From contig VXRG01000021.1 in assembly GCA_009838625.1 (NCBI GenBank), positions 1 through 50,652 of the forward strand: a DNA stretch of 50,652 nucleotides. Reading direction: 5' to 3'. The notes below the pieces were generated by a model. It saw only the letters and a list, made by a program, of their open reading frames with translations, made no database searches and was not told where the DNA came from. The DNA comes from Caldilineaceae bacterium SB0664_bin_27 (GTDB taxonomy: Bacteria; Chloroflexota; Anaerolineae; Caldilineales; Caldilineaceae). Positions 25,895 through 34,830 of this stretch are shown here, in pieces. The translations under genes were made by a program, and so were the position numbers. The number at the start of each line of letters is the position of its first letter. Position 1 is the first letter of the stretch.

Positions 25895-26767
25895 ATGTCC
25901 CGCACCGTTCGCGCTGCGTTGCTCCAGGCATCCTGGAGCGGCGACCAGGAGTCAATGATCCGGAAACACGAAAAGTACGCGCGGCAGGCGGCCGAGCAGG
26001 GTGTGCAGGTATTCTGCTTTCAGGAGCTTTTCCACGGGCCCTACTTCTGCCAGGTGCAGGACCCGCACTGGTACAGCCTCGCCGAGCGAATTCCGGACGG
26101 GCCCACCACCGAGCGCATGCAGCGGCTGGCCGCCGAAACCGCAATGGTGTTGGTTGTTCCCTTGTATGAACAGGATCAGCCTGGACTCTACTACAACACC
26201 GCGGCCGTAATCGACGCGGACGGCAGCTATCTTGGCAAGTACCGCAAGACGCACCTGCCTCACCTGCCCGGCTTCTGGGAGAAGTTCTACTTTCGACCGG
26301 GAAATCTCGGCTACCCTGTTTTCGACACCGCCGTGGGAAAGGTGGGCGTCTATATCTGTTACGACCGCCACTTCCCCGAAGGTGCGCGCATGCTGGGACT
26401 GAACGGCGCCGAAATCGTTTTCATCCCGTCCGCTACCTCGCGCGGCCTTTCGCAGCATCTGTGGCGCATCGAACAGACCAGCCACGCCATCGCCAACGGC
26501 TACTTCGTCGGCACGATAAACCGTGTCGGCGTTGAAGCGGAACTGGGCGACAACGACTTCTACGGCCAGAGCTACTTCTGCACGCCGCGCGGCGAGTTTG
26601 TGACTACGCTGGGGGAACGCGATGACCTGCCGGGGCAGGGCGATCCATACGCCGAGGAATTGATAGTACGCGACCTGGACCTGGATCTGATCAAAGAGGT
26701 ACGGGACACGTGGCAGTTTCTGCGCGACCGCCGGCCCGACATGTACGACGCCATAGTAGCCGCCTGA
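25895..26767 (+). CDS. Carbon-nitrogen hydrolase, beta-ureidopropionase/N-carbamoyl amidohydrolase type
   Basis: A 290-residue nitrilase-superfamily enzyme. The Glu-Lys-Cys triad is Glu44 (CFQELF), Lys118 (YRKTHLPH) and Cys155 (VYICYDRHFPEG). FFxPGxxGxPVF-type and HLWRIEQTSHAIANGYFVG segments match beta-ureidopropionases and N-carbamoylputrescine amidases, which release CO2 and ammonia from N-carbamoyl compounds. The start is secure: AGGAGG seven bases before the ATG at 25895. The hydantoinase gene follows 78 bases later, giving the classical pair for reductive pyrimidine or hydantoin breakdown. Confidence 0.88.
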   Translation: MSRTVRAALLQASWSGDQESMIRKHEKYARQAAEQGVQVFCFQELFHGPYFCQVQDPHWYSLAERIPDGPTTERMQRLAAETAMVLVVPLYEQDQPGLYYNTAAVIDADGSYLGKYRKTHLPHLPGFWEKFYFRPGNLGYPVFDTAVGKVGVYICYDRHFPEGARMLGLNGAEIVFIPSATSRGLSQHLWRIEQTSHAIANGYFVGTINRVGVEAELGDNDFYGQSYFCTPRGEFVTTLGERDDLPGQGDPYAEELIVRDLDLDLIKEVRDTWQFLRDRRPDMYDAIVAA

Positions 26768-26845
26768 TTGCATCGCGTCCAGTGCAGGATGTAGTTGCCT
26801 ACCGATGTTTGCCGATTCCGCCCGCCGGACAGGAAGGAGCCCGAA

Positions 26846-28252
26846 ATGCCAACCGTGATCAAGAACGGAACAATAATCACGGCCGCCGACAGTGTGCGCG
26901 CCGATCTCCTCATTGAGGACGAAAAAATAGCCTTGATCGGCCTCGATCTGCCCACTGACGGCGCGCACGTGATCGACGCCGCAGACAAGCTCCTGCTGCC
27001 CGGCGGAATCGACGTTCATACGCACCTGGAGCTGCCCTTCGGCGGAACCGTTTCTTCGGACGACTTCTTCACCGGCCATCGCGCCGCGGCATTCGGCGCC
27101 ACCACAACCCACATCGACTTCGTCATCCAGCCGGTCGGCGGCACGCTCAAGGAAGGCATCGAAACCTGGCACGCGAAGGCCGCCGGCAAAGCTGCCATCG
27201 ACTACGGATTCCATGTCGCGATCACCGACCTGCGCGACGACGTCATGGCGGAGATCCCATCTGTCGTCGACGAGGGAATTACCAGTCTCAAGCTCTTCAT
27301 GGCCTATAAGGGGCTTTTCCAGGTCGACGACACGACTCTGTTTCGCGCCATGCAGGTTGCCGCGCAACACGGGCTGCTGGTGATGGTCCATGCGGAGAAC
27401 GGCGATGTAATAGCTGACTTGACGAAGAGGCTCCTCAATGAAGGCAAGACGGCGCCCAGATACCATGCGACGGCACACCCCGCCATGGCGGAAGCCGAGG
27501 CGACCGGGCGGGCCGTTGCGCTGTCGGGAATCAGCGGCGCATCTCTCTACGTGGTCCACATGACCTGCGAGGAGGCGCTCGAGCAGTTGGCGCTGGGCAG
27601 GGCAAAAGGCTTTCCCGTGATGGGGGAAACCTGCACACAGTATCTGTTTGTCTTTGAGGAGGACCTGGCCAGGCCCGGTTACGAGGGGGCCAAGTACGTC
27701 TGCTCGCCTCCCGTTCGGCAGCCCAAGGATGCCGTCTTTCTGTGGAAGGCGCTGGCGGATGGTAGCCTGCAGGCGGTCTCCACCGACCACTGCCCCTTCT
27801 GGTACGAGGGCGGCGTCCAGGGACGAATCGCCGGCAAGGAGTTGGGTATGGAAGGCTTTCACCAGATCCCCAACGGCATGCCTGGCATCGAGGACCGAAT
27901 GCCGGTGATGTGGCATGCAGGCGTAGGCGGAGGCCATTACAGCGCCAACCGCTTTGTCGAGATTGCAAGCACCAATCCGGCCAAGATTTTTGGCCTCTAC
28001 CCTCGTAAAGGCACGATCGCGGTCGGCTCCGACGCCGACATTGTCATCTGGGATGCGGACAAGGAGCACACAATCTCCGCGGCCACACACCATATGAACA
28101 CGGACTATAACGTCTACGAGGGCATGCAGGTACGCGGCTGGCCGGAGAAGGTGCTGCTGCGCGGGCAGGTGATTGTGGACGGGGACGGCTGGCTGGGCGC
28201 TGCAGGCGGTGGGCGCTTCCTGCGGCGGAAACCCTTTGCGGAGGTCTTGTGA
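26846..28252 (+). CDS. Dihydropyrimidinase/D-hydantoinase
   Basis: A 468-residue cyclic amidohydrolase. The binuclear metal site is complete: His58-x-His60 (GGIDVHTHLE), the carbamylated Lys149 (SLKLFMAYKG), His182 (MVHAEN), His238 (VVHMT) and Asp in STDHCPF near residue 313. It opens dihydropyrimidines or 5-substituted hydantoins to N-carbamoyl amino acids; allantoinase activity is an alternative. The ATG at 26846 has AGGAAGGAG upstream. The stop overlaps the GTG of the next gene, an ABC permease, linking catabolism with uptake. Confidence 0.9.
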   Translation: MPTVIKNGTIITAADSVRADLLIEDEKIALIGLDLPTDGAHVIDAADKLLLPGGIDVHTHLELPFGGTVSSDDFFTGHRAAAFGATTTHIDFVIQPVGGTLKEGIETWHAKAAGKAAIDYGFHVAITDLRDDVMAEIPSVVDEGITSLKLFMAYKGLFQVDDTTLFRAMQVAAQHGLLVMVHAENGDVIADLTKRLLNEGKTAPRYHATAHPAMAEAEATGRAVALSGISGASLYVVHMTCEEALEQLALGRAKGFPVMGETCTQYLFVFEEDLARPGYEGAKYVCSPPVRQPKDAVFLWKALADGSLQAVSTDHCPFWYEGGVQGRIAGKELGMEGFHQIPNGMPGIEDRMPVMWHAGVGGGHYSANRFVEIASTNPAKIFGLYPRKGTIAVGSDADIVIWDADKEHTISAATHHMNTDYNVYEGMQVRGWPEKVLLRGQVIVDGDGWLGAAGGGRFLRRKPFAEVL

Positions 28253-29166
28253 AATTTGACAGACTGTCATCGCTCAGTGCAGTCCGCTATTTCATTCTGA
28301 TCGTCCTGCTGCTTGCGCTGCTGTGGGAGGCCTACAAGCTGTTGGGCGCCCCGGGGGGCGCATACTTGCGGGGCACCGTGCCGGCCCAGGCCGACGCTGG
28401 CAAGCCGGTCGGTATTCTGTGCGGCTCCCTTGGGCTTTGTGAGCTGAAACTGCCTGTGCGCGCCGATGACCGCGCCATGCCGCACGTTTGGGACATTTTT
28501 CAGACGATTTTCGAGCCGCCGAGGCGCGGCAGCGATACCATTCTCCTGACGATTCTGCTGCGGGCGTCTCTCTTTACCCTGCAGGAGGCCGTGTTCGGTT
28601 TCCTCTTCGGCGCTTGCCTCGGTTTCGCCTTGGGCGTCCTCTTCGCCCACTCAGGGCTGCTGGAGCGTGGCCTCCTGCCCTATGTCGTGGCGTCGCAGAC
28701 CGTTCCTCTGCTGGCCATCGCCCCGATGGTCGTCATCTGGCTGGGCGGCAGCTGGTTCTCCGTTGCGGTAATCGCCGCCTATCTGACCTTCTTTCCCGTA
28801 ACCATCAATACCTTGCAGGGTCTCCGCTCACCGGAGCCGACTGCAATCGAGCTGATGCACTCTTATGCAGCCTCAAAGTGGGACATTCTCTGGAAACTGC
28901 GGGTCCCGGCCGCCCTTCCTTACATCTTCACTGCGCTGAAGGTCTCGGCCACGGCCAGCGTGGTTGGCGCAATCATCGGTGAACTGCCCAGCGGCATCGC
29001 CGACGGCCTTGGCAGGGTCATCCTCAACTTCAACCAGTACTACGCGACCGGGCCGGAAAAACTGTGGGCTGCGATCCTCTTCGCCTCGCTCACCGGCATG
29101 AGCTTCTTCCTCGTCATCTCCTTGTTGGAGCGCCTGATCGTCCGCAAGCAGGTCGCCGAAACATAA
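28249..29166 (+). CDS. ABC importer permease, NitT/TauT-ThiX type (first copy)
   Basis: A 305-residue inner-membrane permease. The first helix (about 12-30) is followed by an outside segment of about 70 residues containing two Cys (GILCGSLGLCELKL), then the usual five-helix BPD_transp_1 core with the ATPase-docking loop ELMHSYAASKWDILWKLRVP near residues 200-220. The GTG at 28249 overlaps the hydantoinase stop, with GGAGG just upstream. Its likely partners (ATPase, second permease, receptor) lie at 31.2-34.1 kb beyond an opposite-strand sulfatase gene, which suggests a heterodimeric permease split by an insertion. Confidence 0.85.
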   Translation: MKFDRLSSLSAVRYFILIVLLLALLWEAYKLLGAPGGAYLRGTVPAQADAGKPVGILCGSLGLCELKLPVRADDRAMPHVWDIFQTIFEPPRRGSDTILLTILLRASLFTLQEAVFGFLFGACLGFALGVLFAHSGLLERGLLPYVVASQTVPLLAIAPMVVIWLGGSWFSVAVIAAYLTFFPVTINTLQGLRSPEPTAIELMHSYAASKWDILWKLRVPAALPYIFTALKVSATASVVGAIIGELPSGIADGLGRVILNFNQYYATGPEKLWAAILFASLTGMSFFLVISLLERLIVRKQVAET

Positions 29167-29187
29167 ATCCGCCGTCGCGATCCCGTT

Positions 29188-30675
29188 TCACCTCCTCATG
29201 TCCGTCTCGTGCGGCACCACGTCGCTGGTTTCCATGTACCAGTGCAGCATGCGCTCTTTGAGCGACCCCAGCACATCCCCGTATGCCGGGTCATCGATAA
29301 GATTGCGCGTCTCCCTCGGGTCTGCCCTCAGATCGTACAGTTCGTCCTGTTCGTAGAATCGTTTGACGTACTTGTGTTCCGCGGTTCGGCACATCGCTGC
29401 TTTCGTGTGCTCTGGCCCTTCCCCCATCTGATGGCGCAGACGCGGCCAATAGAGGAAACCCGGCTGCGCCTTGCTTTCCAGCTCCATGCACTGGCGCTCT
29501 CCTCGCCGGCGTCCGCCCTCGCAGAAGACGGCATCGCGGTGGGAGTCGGTTTCTCCGGCGAGCAGCGGAAGCAGTGAACGGCCAAAATGATCATACCCCG
29601 CTTCGATTCCGGTGAGCGCGTACACCGTCGCCGGGAAATCGATCAGTTCCACCAGGGCGTCGGAAACGCGCGGAGCCACAGGGGTTCCGGCGGGCGGCTT
29701 TACCAGCAGCGGAACACGCGTCAGACAGTCTTGAAAAGTGTTCTGTGTCTTCTCGACAAGACCGTAATCTCCGGTGAAGTCTCCATGATCGGAGAAGAAG
29801 AAAACGAGTGTGTCGTCGTACATGCCGGCCTCTTTCAGCGCCTCCAGGACCATGCCGAACTGGTGGTCCACGCGCGCGCACATCCCATAGTAGGTGCGCC
29901 TTAACTCCCGCAGCCGCTGCTCCGACCAGCCCTGCATCTGCTGACCGTCATAAATCCCTTTCATCAGGCTGGGATAGGCGTCCCATGCGCCGGAAGCGCC
30001 ATCCGGTGTCGGTGTGCGCTCAGGAATGGAAGCCGGGTCGATCTGGCTGTAAAAGGGCTCCTCGACCGCGTAGGGCGGGTGTGGGTAGGAGAGCGGCAGA
30101 AACAGGCAGAGCGGTTGGTCCGGCGGCCTGTTCTTGATCTGCTCGATCGCGCCGTCTACCATGGCCCAGTCGGAGTCGTAGGCCGTGGTCTCGCCGGCAG
30201 GAATTTCGCTCCGGCCTACATAGAAGGAGTAGTAGTTGTCGCCGTCCGGGTCGCCTCGCCACTCCGTCAACTGGTGCGGGTTCGTTGAGAGTCGTTCCGG
30301 TCGCGGCGGGGCATACTTCACGTCACAGTAGTCCTTGTAACCATTTTGGGCCGGAACGATATCATTCTTGCCGCCCCACCAGACAAAGTAGCCGTTGCGG
30401 CGCAGAGTCCGCAGGAGCATTGGTTCGTCCGGGCGCAGCATGTGGAACATGGTTCTGTGGCCGCGCACATGAGGATACCAGCCGGTCATGAACGAGCACC
30501 GACTCGGCGTACAGACCGGATTCTGGCAGAAGGCATTTGCGAAGGAAACACCTTCCGACTGCGCAAAACGGTCAAGAACAGGCGTCACCGCGCCGGGGTT
30601 GCCCATATGGCCCAGCACGTCGCCCCGCCACTGGTCCGGGTTGAAAATCAGAATGTGCGGCAATCTGTCAGGCAT
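29188..30675 (-). CDS. Sulfatase (arylsulfatase type, CxPSR)
   Basis: A 495-residue type I sulfatase. The Cys55-Thr-Pro-Ser-Arg motif would be converted to the catalytic formylglycine; the following RCSFMTGWYPHVRGHR is typical. Metal-binding FFFSDHGDFTGD lies near residue 295. No signal peptide is visible, so it may act in the cytoplasm on an imported sulfate ester. The ATG at 30675 (AGGAG about nine bases upstream) was preferred to the frame opening at 30732. It is the only minus-strand gene between 15 and 34 kb and separates two parts of one ABC importer. Confidence 0.88.
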   Translation of the reverse strand: MPDRLPHILIFNPDQWRGDVLGHMGNPGAVTPVLDRFAQSEGVSFANAFCQNPVCTPSRCSFMTGWYPHVRGHRTMFHMLRPDEPMLLRTLRRNGYFVWWGGKNDIVPAQNGYKDYCDVKYAPPRPERLSTNPHQLTEWRGDPDGDNYYSFYVGRSEIPAGETTAYDSDWAMVDGAIEQIKNRPPDQPLCLFLPLSYPHPPYAVEEPFYSQIDPASIPERTPTPDGASGAWDAYPSLMKGIYDGQQMQGWSEQRLRELRRTYYGMCARVDHQFGMVLEALKEAGMYDDTLVFFFSDHGDFTGDYGLVEKTQNTFQDCLTRVPLLVKPPAGTPVAPRVSDALVELIDFPATVYALTGIEAGYDHFGRSLLPLLAGETDSHRDAVFCEGGRRRGERQCMELESKAQPGFLYWPRLRHQMGEGPEHTKAAMCRTAEHKYVKRFYEQDELYDLRADPRETRNLIDDPAYGDVLGSLKERMLHWYMETSDVVPHETDMRR

Positions 30676-30844
30676 GGCGGCATCTCCTTCATTCTGTGTT
30701 GACGATTCTTTAGAGGAACAAGGCCCGGACATCAGGCGGGACCATTACTGCGCCGACCGCCGCGGCCGCGAACCTGCCGGTTCGGGGAGATTCTCGACAC
30801 GGATCAGCTTCTTTCCGATGTCTGGCGCCCAGTGGACAGAATAC

Positions 30845-30874
30845 ATTATCAGACCGAACCTCACACATTGTAAA
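30845..30874 (-). promoter_or_regulatory. Promoter for the sulfatase gene
   Basis: On the minus strand, TTTACA (5 of 6, 30874-30869), an 18-base spacer and GATAAT (5 of 6, 30850-30845). The predicted start is near 30838, leaving a leader of about 160 bases. Confidence 0.5.
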
Positions 30875-31093
30875 CCGGCTGCGTCGCCATTCCTGGTTCT
30901 ATCCCTTTCCAATGGGTTGTCTTTGTCCTGCCTTGTGAACTGGACTAGCGCGCCTCCCGTTTGGCAGTGAATCTATGGTTGTAGCGGCAAAGAGATTCTG
31001 TGCCTGGCATGGTCGCTCAGACAGCTTGATTGCCTGTGGGAACTTTCGGTCGCCGGCAGTCGGTTGACGCCAAACAGGTGTGCTTTTCTTAGA

Positions 31094-31123
31094 TTGCTTT
31101 CCTCGTAATGCGTATGCTACAAT
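31094..31123 (+). promoter_or_regulatory. Promoter for the ABC importer operon
   Basis: TTGCTT (31094-31099), an 18-base spacer ending in TGC, and TACAAT (31118-31123) form an extended -10 promoter. The predicted start near 31130 is about 60 bases before the ATPase ATG. Confidence 0.55.
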
Positions 31124-31189
31124 CGACACCACCTCTGAATCCGACTACACAGATCTGTTCCAGCCGCCCCTTCCGTGTAGAGCTCACAC

Positions 31190-31993
31190 ATGACCGAACC
31201 CGTTGTCGTTCTCGAAAACGTCGATAAGATCTTTGGAGAAGGCGCAGAAGACCAGGTCCAAGCGCTCCAGGAAATCAACCTGCAAATTGAGCAAAACGAC
31301 TTCGTTTCACTGATTGGGCCGTCCGGCTGCGGCAAGTCGACCCTCCTGCGCGTTGTGGGTGACCTGATTCAGCCGTCATCTGGCGACACGACTATCAACG
31401 GGAAGAGCGCCCGCCAGGCCCGCCTCGATCAGGACTACGGAATCGTTTTCCAGGCAGCCACGCTCTACGACTGGCGTACTGTGGCGAAGAATGTACAGCT
31501 CCCCTTGGAGTTGATGCAGTTCAGCCGTTCGGAAAAGGACCGGCGCACGCAGGCCATGTTGGAGCTTGTGGAACTGACCGACTTTGCCGCACATTTTCCC
31601 TGGCAACTGTCCGGCGGAATGCAACAGAGGGTAGCTATCGCCCGTGCGCTCTCTTTTGAGCCATCGATCCTGTTGATGGACGAGCCGTTCGGCGCGCTGG
31701 ACGAGATGACACGCGAGCGGCTCAACCTGGAGCTTCTCAACATCTGGCGTAAGACCGGCACCACGGTGATATTCGTCACGCACAGTATCACCGAAGCCGT
31801 TTTTCTCTCAACGAGAGTGATCGTCATGTCCGCCCGCCCCGGACGCATCACTGCCGACATCGCCATAGACCTGCCCCAGCCTCGGAATTCGGAAACGCGC
31901 AGCAATGTTCGCTTCTTCGAGCTGGAAACTGAAGTAAGGGATGCACTTCGTATCAGCGAAGGTGGTCGGGAAGTCAGCCAGGTGTCGGCATGA
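31190..31993 (+). CDS. ABC importer ATPase, NitT/TauT type
   Basis: A 267-residue ATPase. Walker A GPSGCGKST is at 43-51, the signature LSGGMQQR near 140 and Walker B ILLMDEPFGALDE near 159-171, followed by the switch His in FVTHSITEAV. It belongs to the nitrate/taurine/aliphatic sulfonate/thiamine-precursor importer group and would power the two permeases encoded here. The ATG at 31190 overlaps no upstream gene. The stop overlaps the start of the second permease gene (ATGA). Confidence 0.9.
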   Translation: MTEPVVVLENVDKIFGEGAEDQVQALQEINLQIEQNDFVSLIGPSGCGKSTLLRVVGDLIQPSSGDTTINGKSARQARLDQDYGIVFQAATLYDWRTVAKNVQLPLELMQFSRSEKDRRTQAMLELVELTDFAAHFPWQLSGGMQQRVAIARALSFEPSILLMDEPFGALDEMTRERLNLELLNIWRKTGTTVIFVTHSITEAVFLSTRVIVMSARPGRITADIAIDLPQPRNSETRSNVRFFELETEVRDALRISEGGREVSQVSA

Positions 31994-32937
31994 GCGAGAG
32001 CAGGCAACGTATCTGGGCGCCGCTCTTGATTCTTGTTGCACTTGTCATATTGTGGGAGACACTGGTAACGGCCTTCAACATTCAGCAGTTTTTGCTGCCA
32101 AAGCCATCGGCCATCCTGGGCAATCTGGCTCAGGTTGTCGTTACCGGCGGGACGGCGTCTGCAGATGAGTCTGGCGCAGAGCGCTCCTTGAACAACCGTT
32201 TTTTCGTTGTCTTGCCCGGCCGGCTGACACCTGAAGTCGAGGAGCATCTGCAGAGCGCCCGCTGGCTGGAGTTTCCGATTGGGGGCCGCAGCGTTCATGT
32301 AGTGCGGGGAAGCAACCTGACGCCAATCTTGGCTGCCAGCTGGTTCACGTTGAAAGAGGCGTTGGGCGGAATGGCAATGGGCACACTGGCAGGCGTTGCC
32401 GTTGCCCTTGCTACGACGCGTTGGACCGCCTCGCGCGAGGCCCTGCTTCCCTTCGCCATCGCGGCCAACTCGATGCCGATTATCGCCTTTGCACCCATCA
32501 TGAACAACTGGTTTGGCATCGACAATCCTTTTTCCAAAATGGCGATCGTGACGGTGATGATCTTCTTCCCCATCATGATCAATACCTTGCGCGGTCTGAT
32601 TTCGGTCGATAGCCGTTCGCTGGAGCTGATGCACTCCTATGCAGCCGGCGACTCCGAAATCCTGTTCAAGTTGCGGATCCCAAACGCACTGCCATCACTG
32701 TTTAGCGGCCTGAAGGTAGCGGGGGCGCTCGCAATGATCGGGGCCATCGTCGGCGAGTACTTTGGCGGTCCCCGCATTGCCCTGGGTGTCTTTATTACCC
32801 AGGAGGCGGCGTTATTCCGTTTCGCGTCGGCTTGGGCCGCCATTATAGTCGCATGTCTGATTGGCATAACCATCTATCTCGTCATCCTGCTTGCGGAACG
32901 GCTCGCCCTACCCTGGCATCCGACTTTCCGCAAATAG
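31990..32937 (+). CDS. ABC importer permease, NitT/TauT-ThiX type (second copy)
   Basis: A 315-residue inner-membrane permease, paralogous to the one at 28.2 kb. After a first helix (about 10-28) comes an outside segment of about 85 residues with an Arg/Glu-rich middle (about residues 60-105). The core follows, with the ATPase-docking loop ELMHSYAAGDSEILFKLRIP near 215-235, closely matching the first permease. It is translationally coupled to the ATPase gene and is followed 42 bases later by the receptor gene. Confidence 0.88.
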   Translation: MSESRQRIWAPLLILVALVILWETLVTAFNIQQFLLPKPSAILGNLAQVVVTGGTASADESGAERSLNNRFFVVLPGRLTPEVEEHLQSARWLEFPIGGRSVHVVRGSNLTPILAASWFTLKEALGGMAMGTLAGVAVALATTRWTASREALLPFAIAANSMPIIAFAPIMNNWFGIDNPFSKMAIVTVMIFFPIMINTLRGLISVDSRSLELMHSYAAGDSEILFKLRIPNALPSLFSGLKVAGALAMIGAIVGEYFGGPRIALGVFITQEAALFRFASAWAAIIVACLIGITIYLVILLAERLALPWHPTFRK

Positions 32938-32979
32938 TAAAAGCCGTCTCACTCGACCACAGTTCACTGGGAGGATCTC

Positions 32980-34122
32980 ATGAAAAACCGAAAATTGCTC
33001 TTGTTGACCGGATGCCTGCTTCTCGCTCTGGTTTTGGCGGCGTGCGCGGCGCCGGCTGTTCCGGCCATGGAGTCCGGCGCCGAACAAGCGTCCGACGACG
33101 CGGGTTGTGCCGAAACGACGGCCGTCAAGTTGCAACTCCAGTGGGTGACCCAGTCCCAGTTCGCCGGCTATTTTGCCGCCGTCGATCAGGGCTTCTATGC
33201 GGAGCAATGCCTGGATGTGACCATCCTCGAAGGCGCGGTAGACATCGTTCCCCAGCAAGTGGTCGCCTCCGGCCAGGCTGAGTTCGGCCTTGCCTGGGTG
33301 CCCAAGGTGTTGGCGTCACGGGCTGAAGGCGCCGACCTGGTGAATATCGCCCAGGTATTCCAGCGCAGCGGTACGCTCGAGGTCTCGTGGGCCGACGCCC
33401 CGGTTGAAACCATAGCCGACATGGCGGGCAAGAAGGTCGGGACCTGGGGATTCGGCAATGAACATGAGCTCTTCGTGGCGATGCGAGCTGAAGGCATCGA
33501 CCCGAACAACCCGGACGACGTCACCATCATCCAGCAGAGCTTTGACATGCTGGCCCTGCTTAACCGGGAGCTCGACGCGGCCCAGGCCATGATCTACAAC
33601 GAGTACGCCCAGGTGTTGGAGGCAATTAACCCGGAGACCGGCGAGCTCTATCAGCCGTCCGATCTGGTGGTCATCGACTTCAACGACGTCGGCACCGCCA
33701 TGTTGCAGGATCATGTCTTCGCTCGCGAGGCTTGGCTTGCGGAGGAGGGCAATGAGGACATCGCCACTCGCTTCCTTGCCGCCAGCTTCAAAGGCTGGCT
33801 GTTCTGCCGCGACAACTTTGACGCCTGTGTAGAGGTTGTCCTCGACAATGGCCCCACGCTCGGCCGCAGCCACATGACCTGGCAGCTGAACGAGATCAAT
33901 CAGCTGATCTGGCCTTCGCCGGCCGGAATCGGCGTGATGGACCATGCCCTGTGGGAACAGACCGTGCAGGTATCCGTTGAAGGCGGCGTCATCGCCGATG
34001 TGCCCAGCGAAGGCGCATTTCGCACCGACCTGGCGGAGTCCGCGCTCACACTGCTGGAAGGCGACCTGATGGGAGACAACTACAATCCCATTGAGGTCGA
34101 GCTTGTGGAGGGCGGCGAATAA
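32980..34122 (+). CDS. NMT1/THI5-like ABC substrate-binding lipoprotein
   Basis: A 380-residue receptor. A lipoprotein signal peptide ends at the lipobox LAAC (Cys22), so the protein is membrane-anchored on the outside. KLQLQWVTQSQFAGYFAAVD marks the NMT1/THI5 family, whose members bind pyrimidine precursors, riboflavin, nitrate or sulfonates. Two NMT1-type alpha/beta lobes follow. GGAGG lies just before the ATG. Pyrimidine-like ligands would suit the neighbouring hydantoinase cluster, but the ligand is not proven. Confidence 0.9.
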   Translation: MKNRKLLLLTGCLLLALVLAACAAPAVPAMESGAEQASDDAGCAETTAVKLQLQWVTQSQFAGYFAAVDQGFYAEQCLDVTILEGAVDIVPQQVVASGQAEFGLAWVPKVLASRAEGADLVNIAQVFQRSGTLEVSWADAPVETIADMAGKKVGTWGFGNEHELFVAMRAEGIDPNNPDDVTIIQQSFDMLALLNRELDAAQAMIYNEYAQVLEAINPETGELYQPSDLVVIDFNDVGTAMLQDHVFAREAWLAEEGNEDIATRFLAASFKGWLFCRDNFDACVEVVLDNGPTLGRSHMTWQLNEINQLIWPSPAGIGVMDHALWEQTVQVSVEGGVIADVPSEGAFRTDLAESALTLLEGDLMGDNYNPIEVELVEGGE

Positions 34123-34157
34123 CCGCTTACTCTTTTGAAGACCAGCGAGTTATCAGT

Positions 34158-34184
34158 GGCCGGCAACTTTCCGGGTTGCCGGCC
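34158..34184. terminator. Strong hairpin after the importer operon, no T-run
   Basis: GGCCGGCAAC and GTTGCCGGCC make a perfect 10-base-pair stem with a 7-base loop, 36 bases after the receptor gene stop. No T-run follows, so it may stabilise the 3' end of the message or act as a weak terminator. Confidence 0.5.
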
Positions 34185-34221
34185 GCTTGGCGGCTGGCTG
34201 CGCTAGGAAAGGATAAAAAAG

Positions 34222-34830
34222 TTGCAGTTAGTAAGTGAACTGGTGACAGCTACATATGCGGCACAGACTGTTCAGCTTCCGACCGGGGGTGTGTGGACGT
34301 ACGACGACTATGCCCTTCTCCCAGACGACGGCAAACGCTACGAAGTTATTCGGGGAGAACTCTACACGTCGGCGGCGCCTCGGCCACTGCACCAGCGGGT
34401 CATTATCCGGCTCTCTTACTTCTTGGAATCTTTTCTAGAAGAGCACGAAGCCGGAACAGCATTCGGTGCTCCAGTTGATGTACTTCTTCCCGAAAAGTTG
34501 GGAGACCCTGTACAGCCGGACATAGTTTTCATTCGCAATGATCGGCTCGACATAGTCGGAGAAACCAATATTGAAGGGTCCCCAGACCTTGCGATCGAGG
34601 TTCTGTCTCCTTCAAACCCAGCCCACGACCGTAGCTTGAAATACCAACTCTACGAAGAGGCGGGCGTGCCCGAGTATTGGATAATCGATCCTCTCGATCC
34701 GACCGTTGAAGTCCATGTGTTACAGGACGGAATCTACGAACAGATCGGGAACTGGAGTGATGGGGAAACCGCCCGTTCAGTAGTACTGGAAGGATTTAGC
34801 GTTCCTGTAGGCCAGATAATCCCCGCATGA
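34222..34830 (+). CDS. Uma2-family PD-(D/E)XK endonuclease-like protein
   Basis: A 202-residue protein of the Uma2 (DUF820) restriction-endonuclease-like fold, abundant in cyanobacteria and Chloroflexota. Landmarks are WTYDDYALLPDDGKRYEVI near the N terminus, Asp100 (QPDIVF) and DLAIEVLSPSNPAHD with Glu126, then the tail YEEAGVPEYWIIDP. The start is a TTG with AAAGGAT about eight bases upstream. The function is unknown; links to mobile elements are often proposed. Its stop overlaps the ATG of the NmrA-like gene. Confidence 0.88.
   Translation: MQLVSELVTATYAAQTVQLPTGGVWTYDDYALLPDDGKRYEVIRGELYTSAAPRPLHQRVIIRLSYFLESFLEEHEAGTAFGAPVDVLLPEKLGDPVQPDIVFIRNDRLDIVGETNIEGSPDLAIEVLSPSNPAHDRSLKYQLYEEAGVPEYWIIDPLDPTVEVHVLQDGIYEQIGNWSDGETARSVVLEGFSVPVGQIIPA

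Larger units (their letters stand above)
30676..31189. other. Divergent intergenic region, sulfatase to ABC ATPase
   Basis: About 510 bases without a supported gene. It holds one promoter for each direction (listed separately). I see no tRNA, no clear terminator and no protein-like frame; short frames such as 30899-31132 minus lack domain or compositional support. Confidence 0.5.

Noticed and set aside
25952..28270. Minus-strand open frame of 772 codons
   Set aside because: It is antisense to the carbon-nitrogen hydrolase and hydantoinase genes, both of which have complete active sites; long antisense frames are common in GC-rich DNA.
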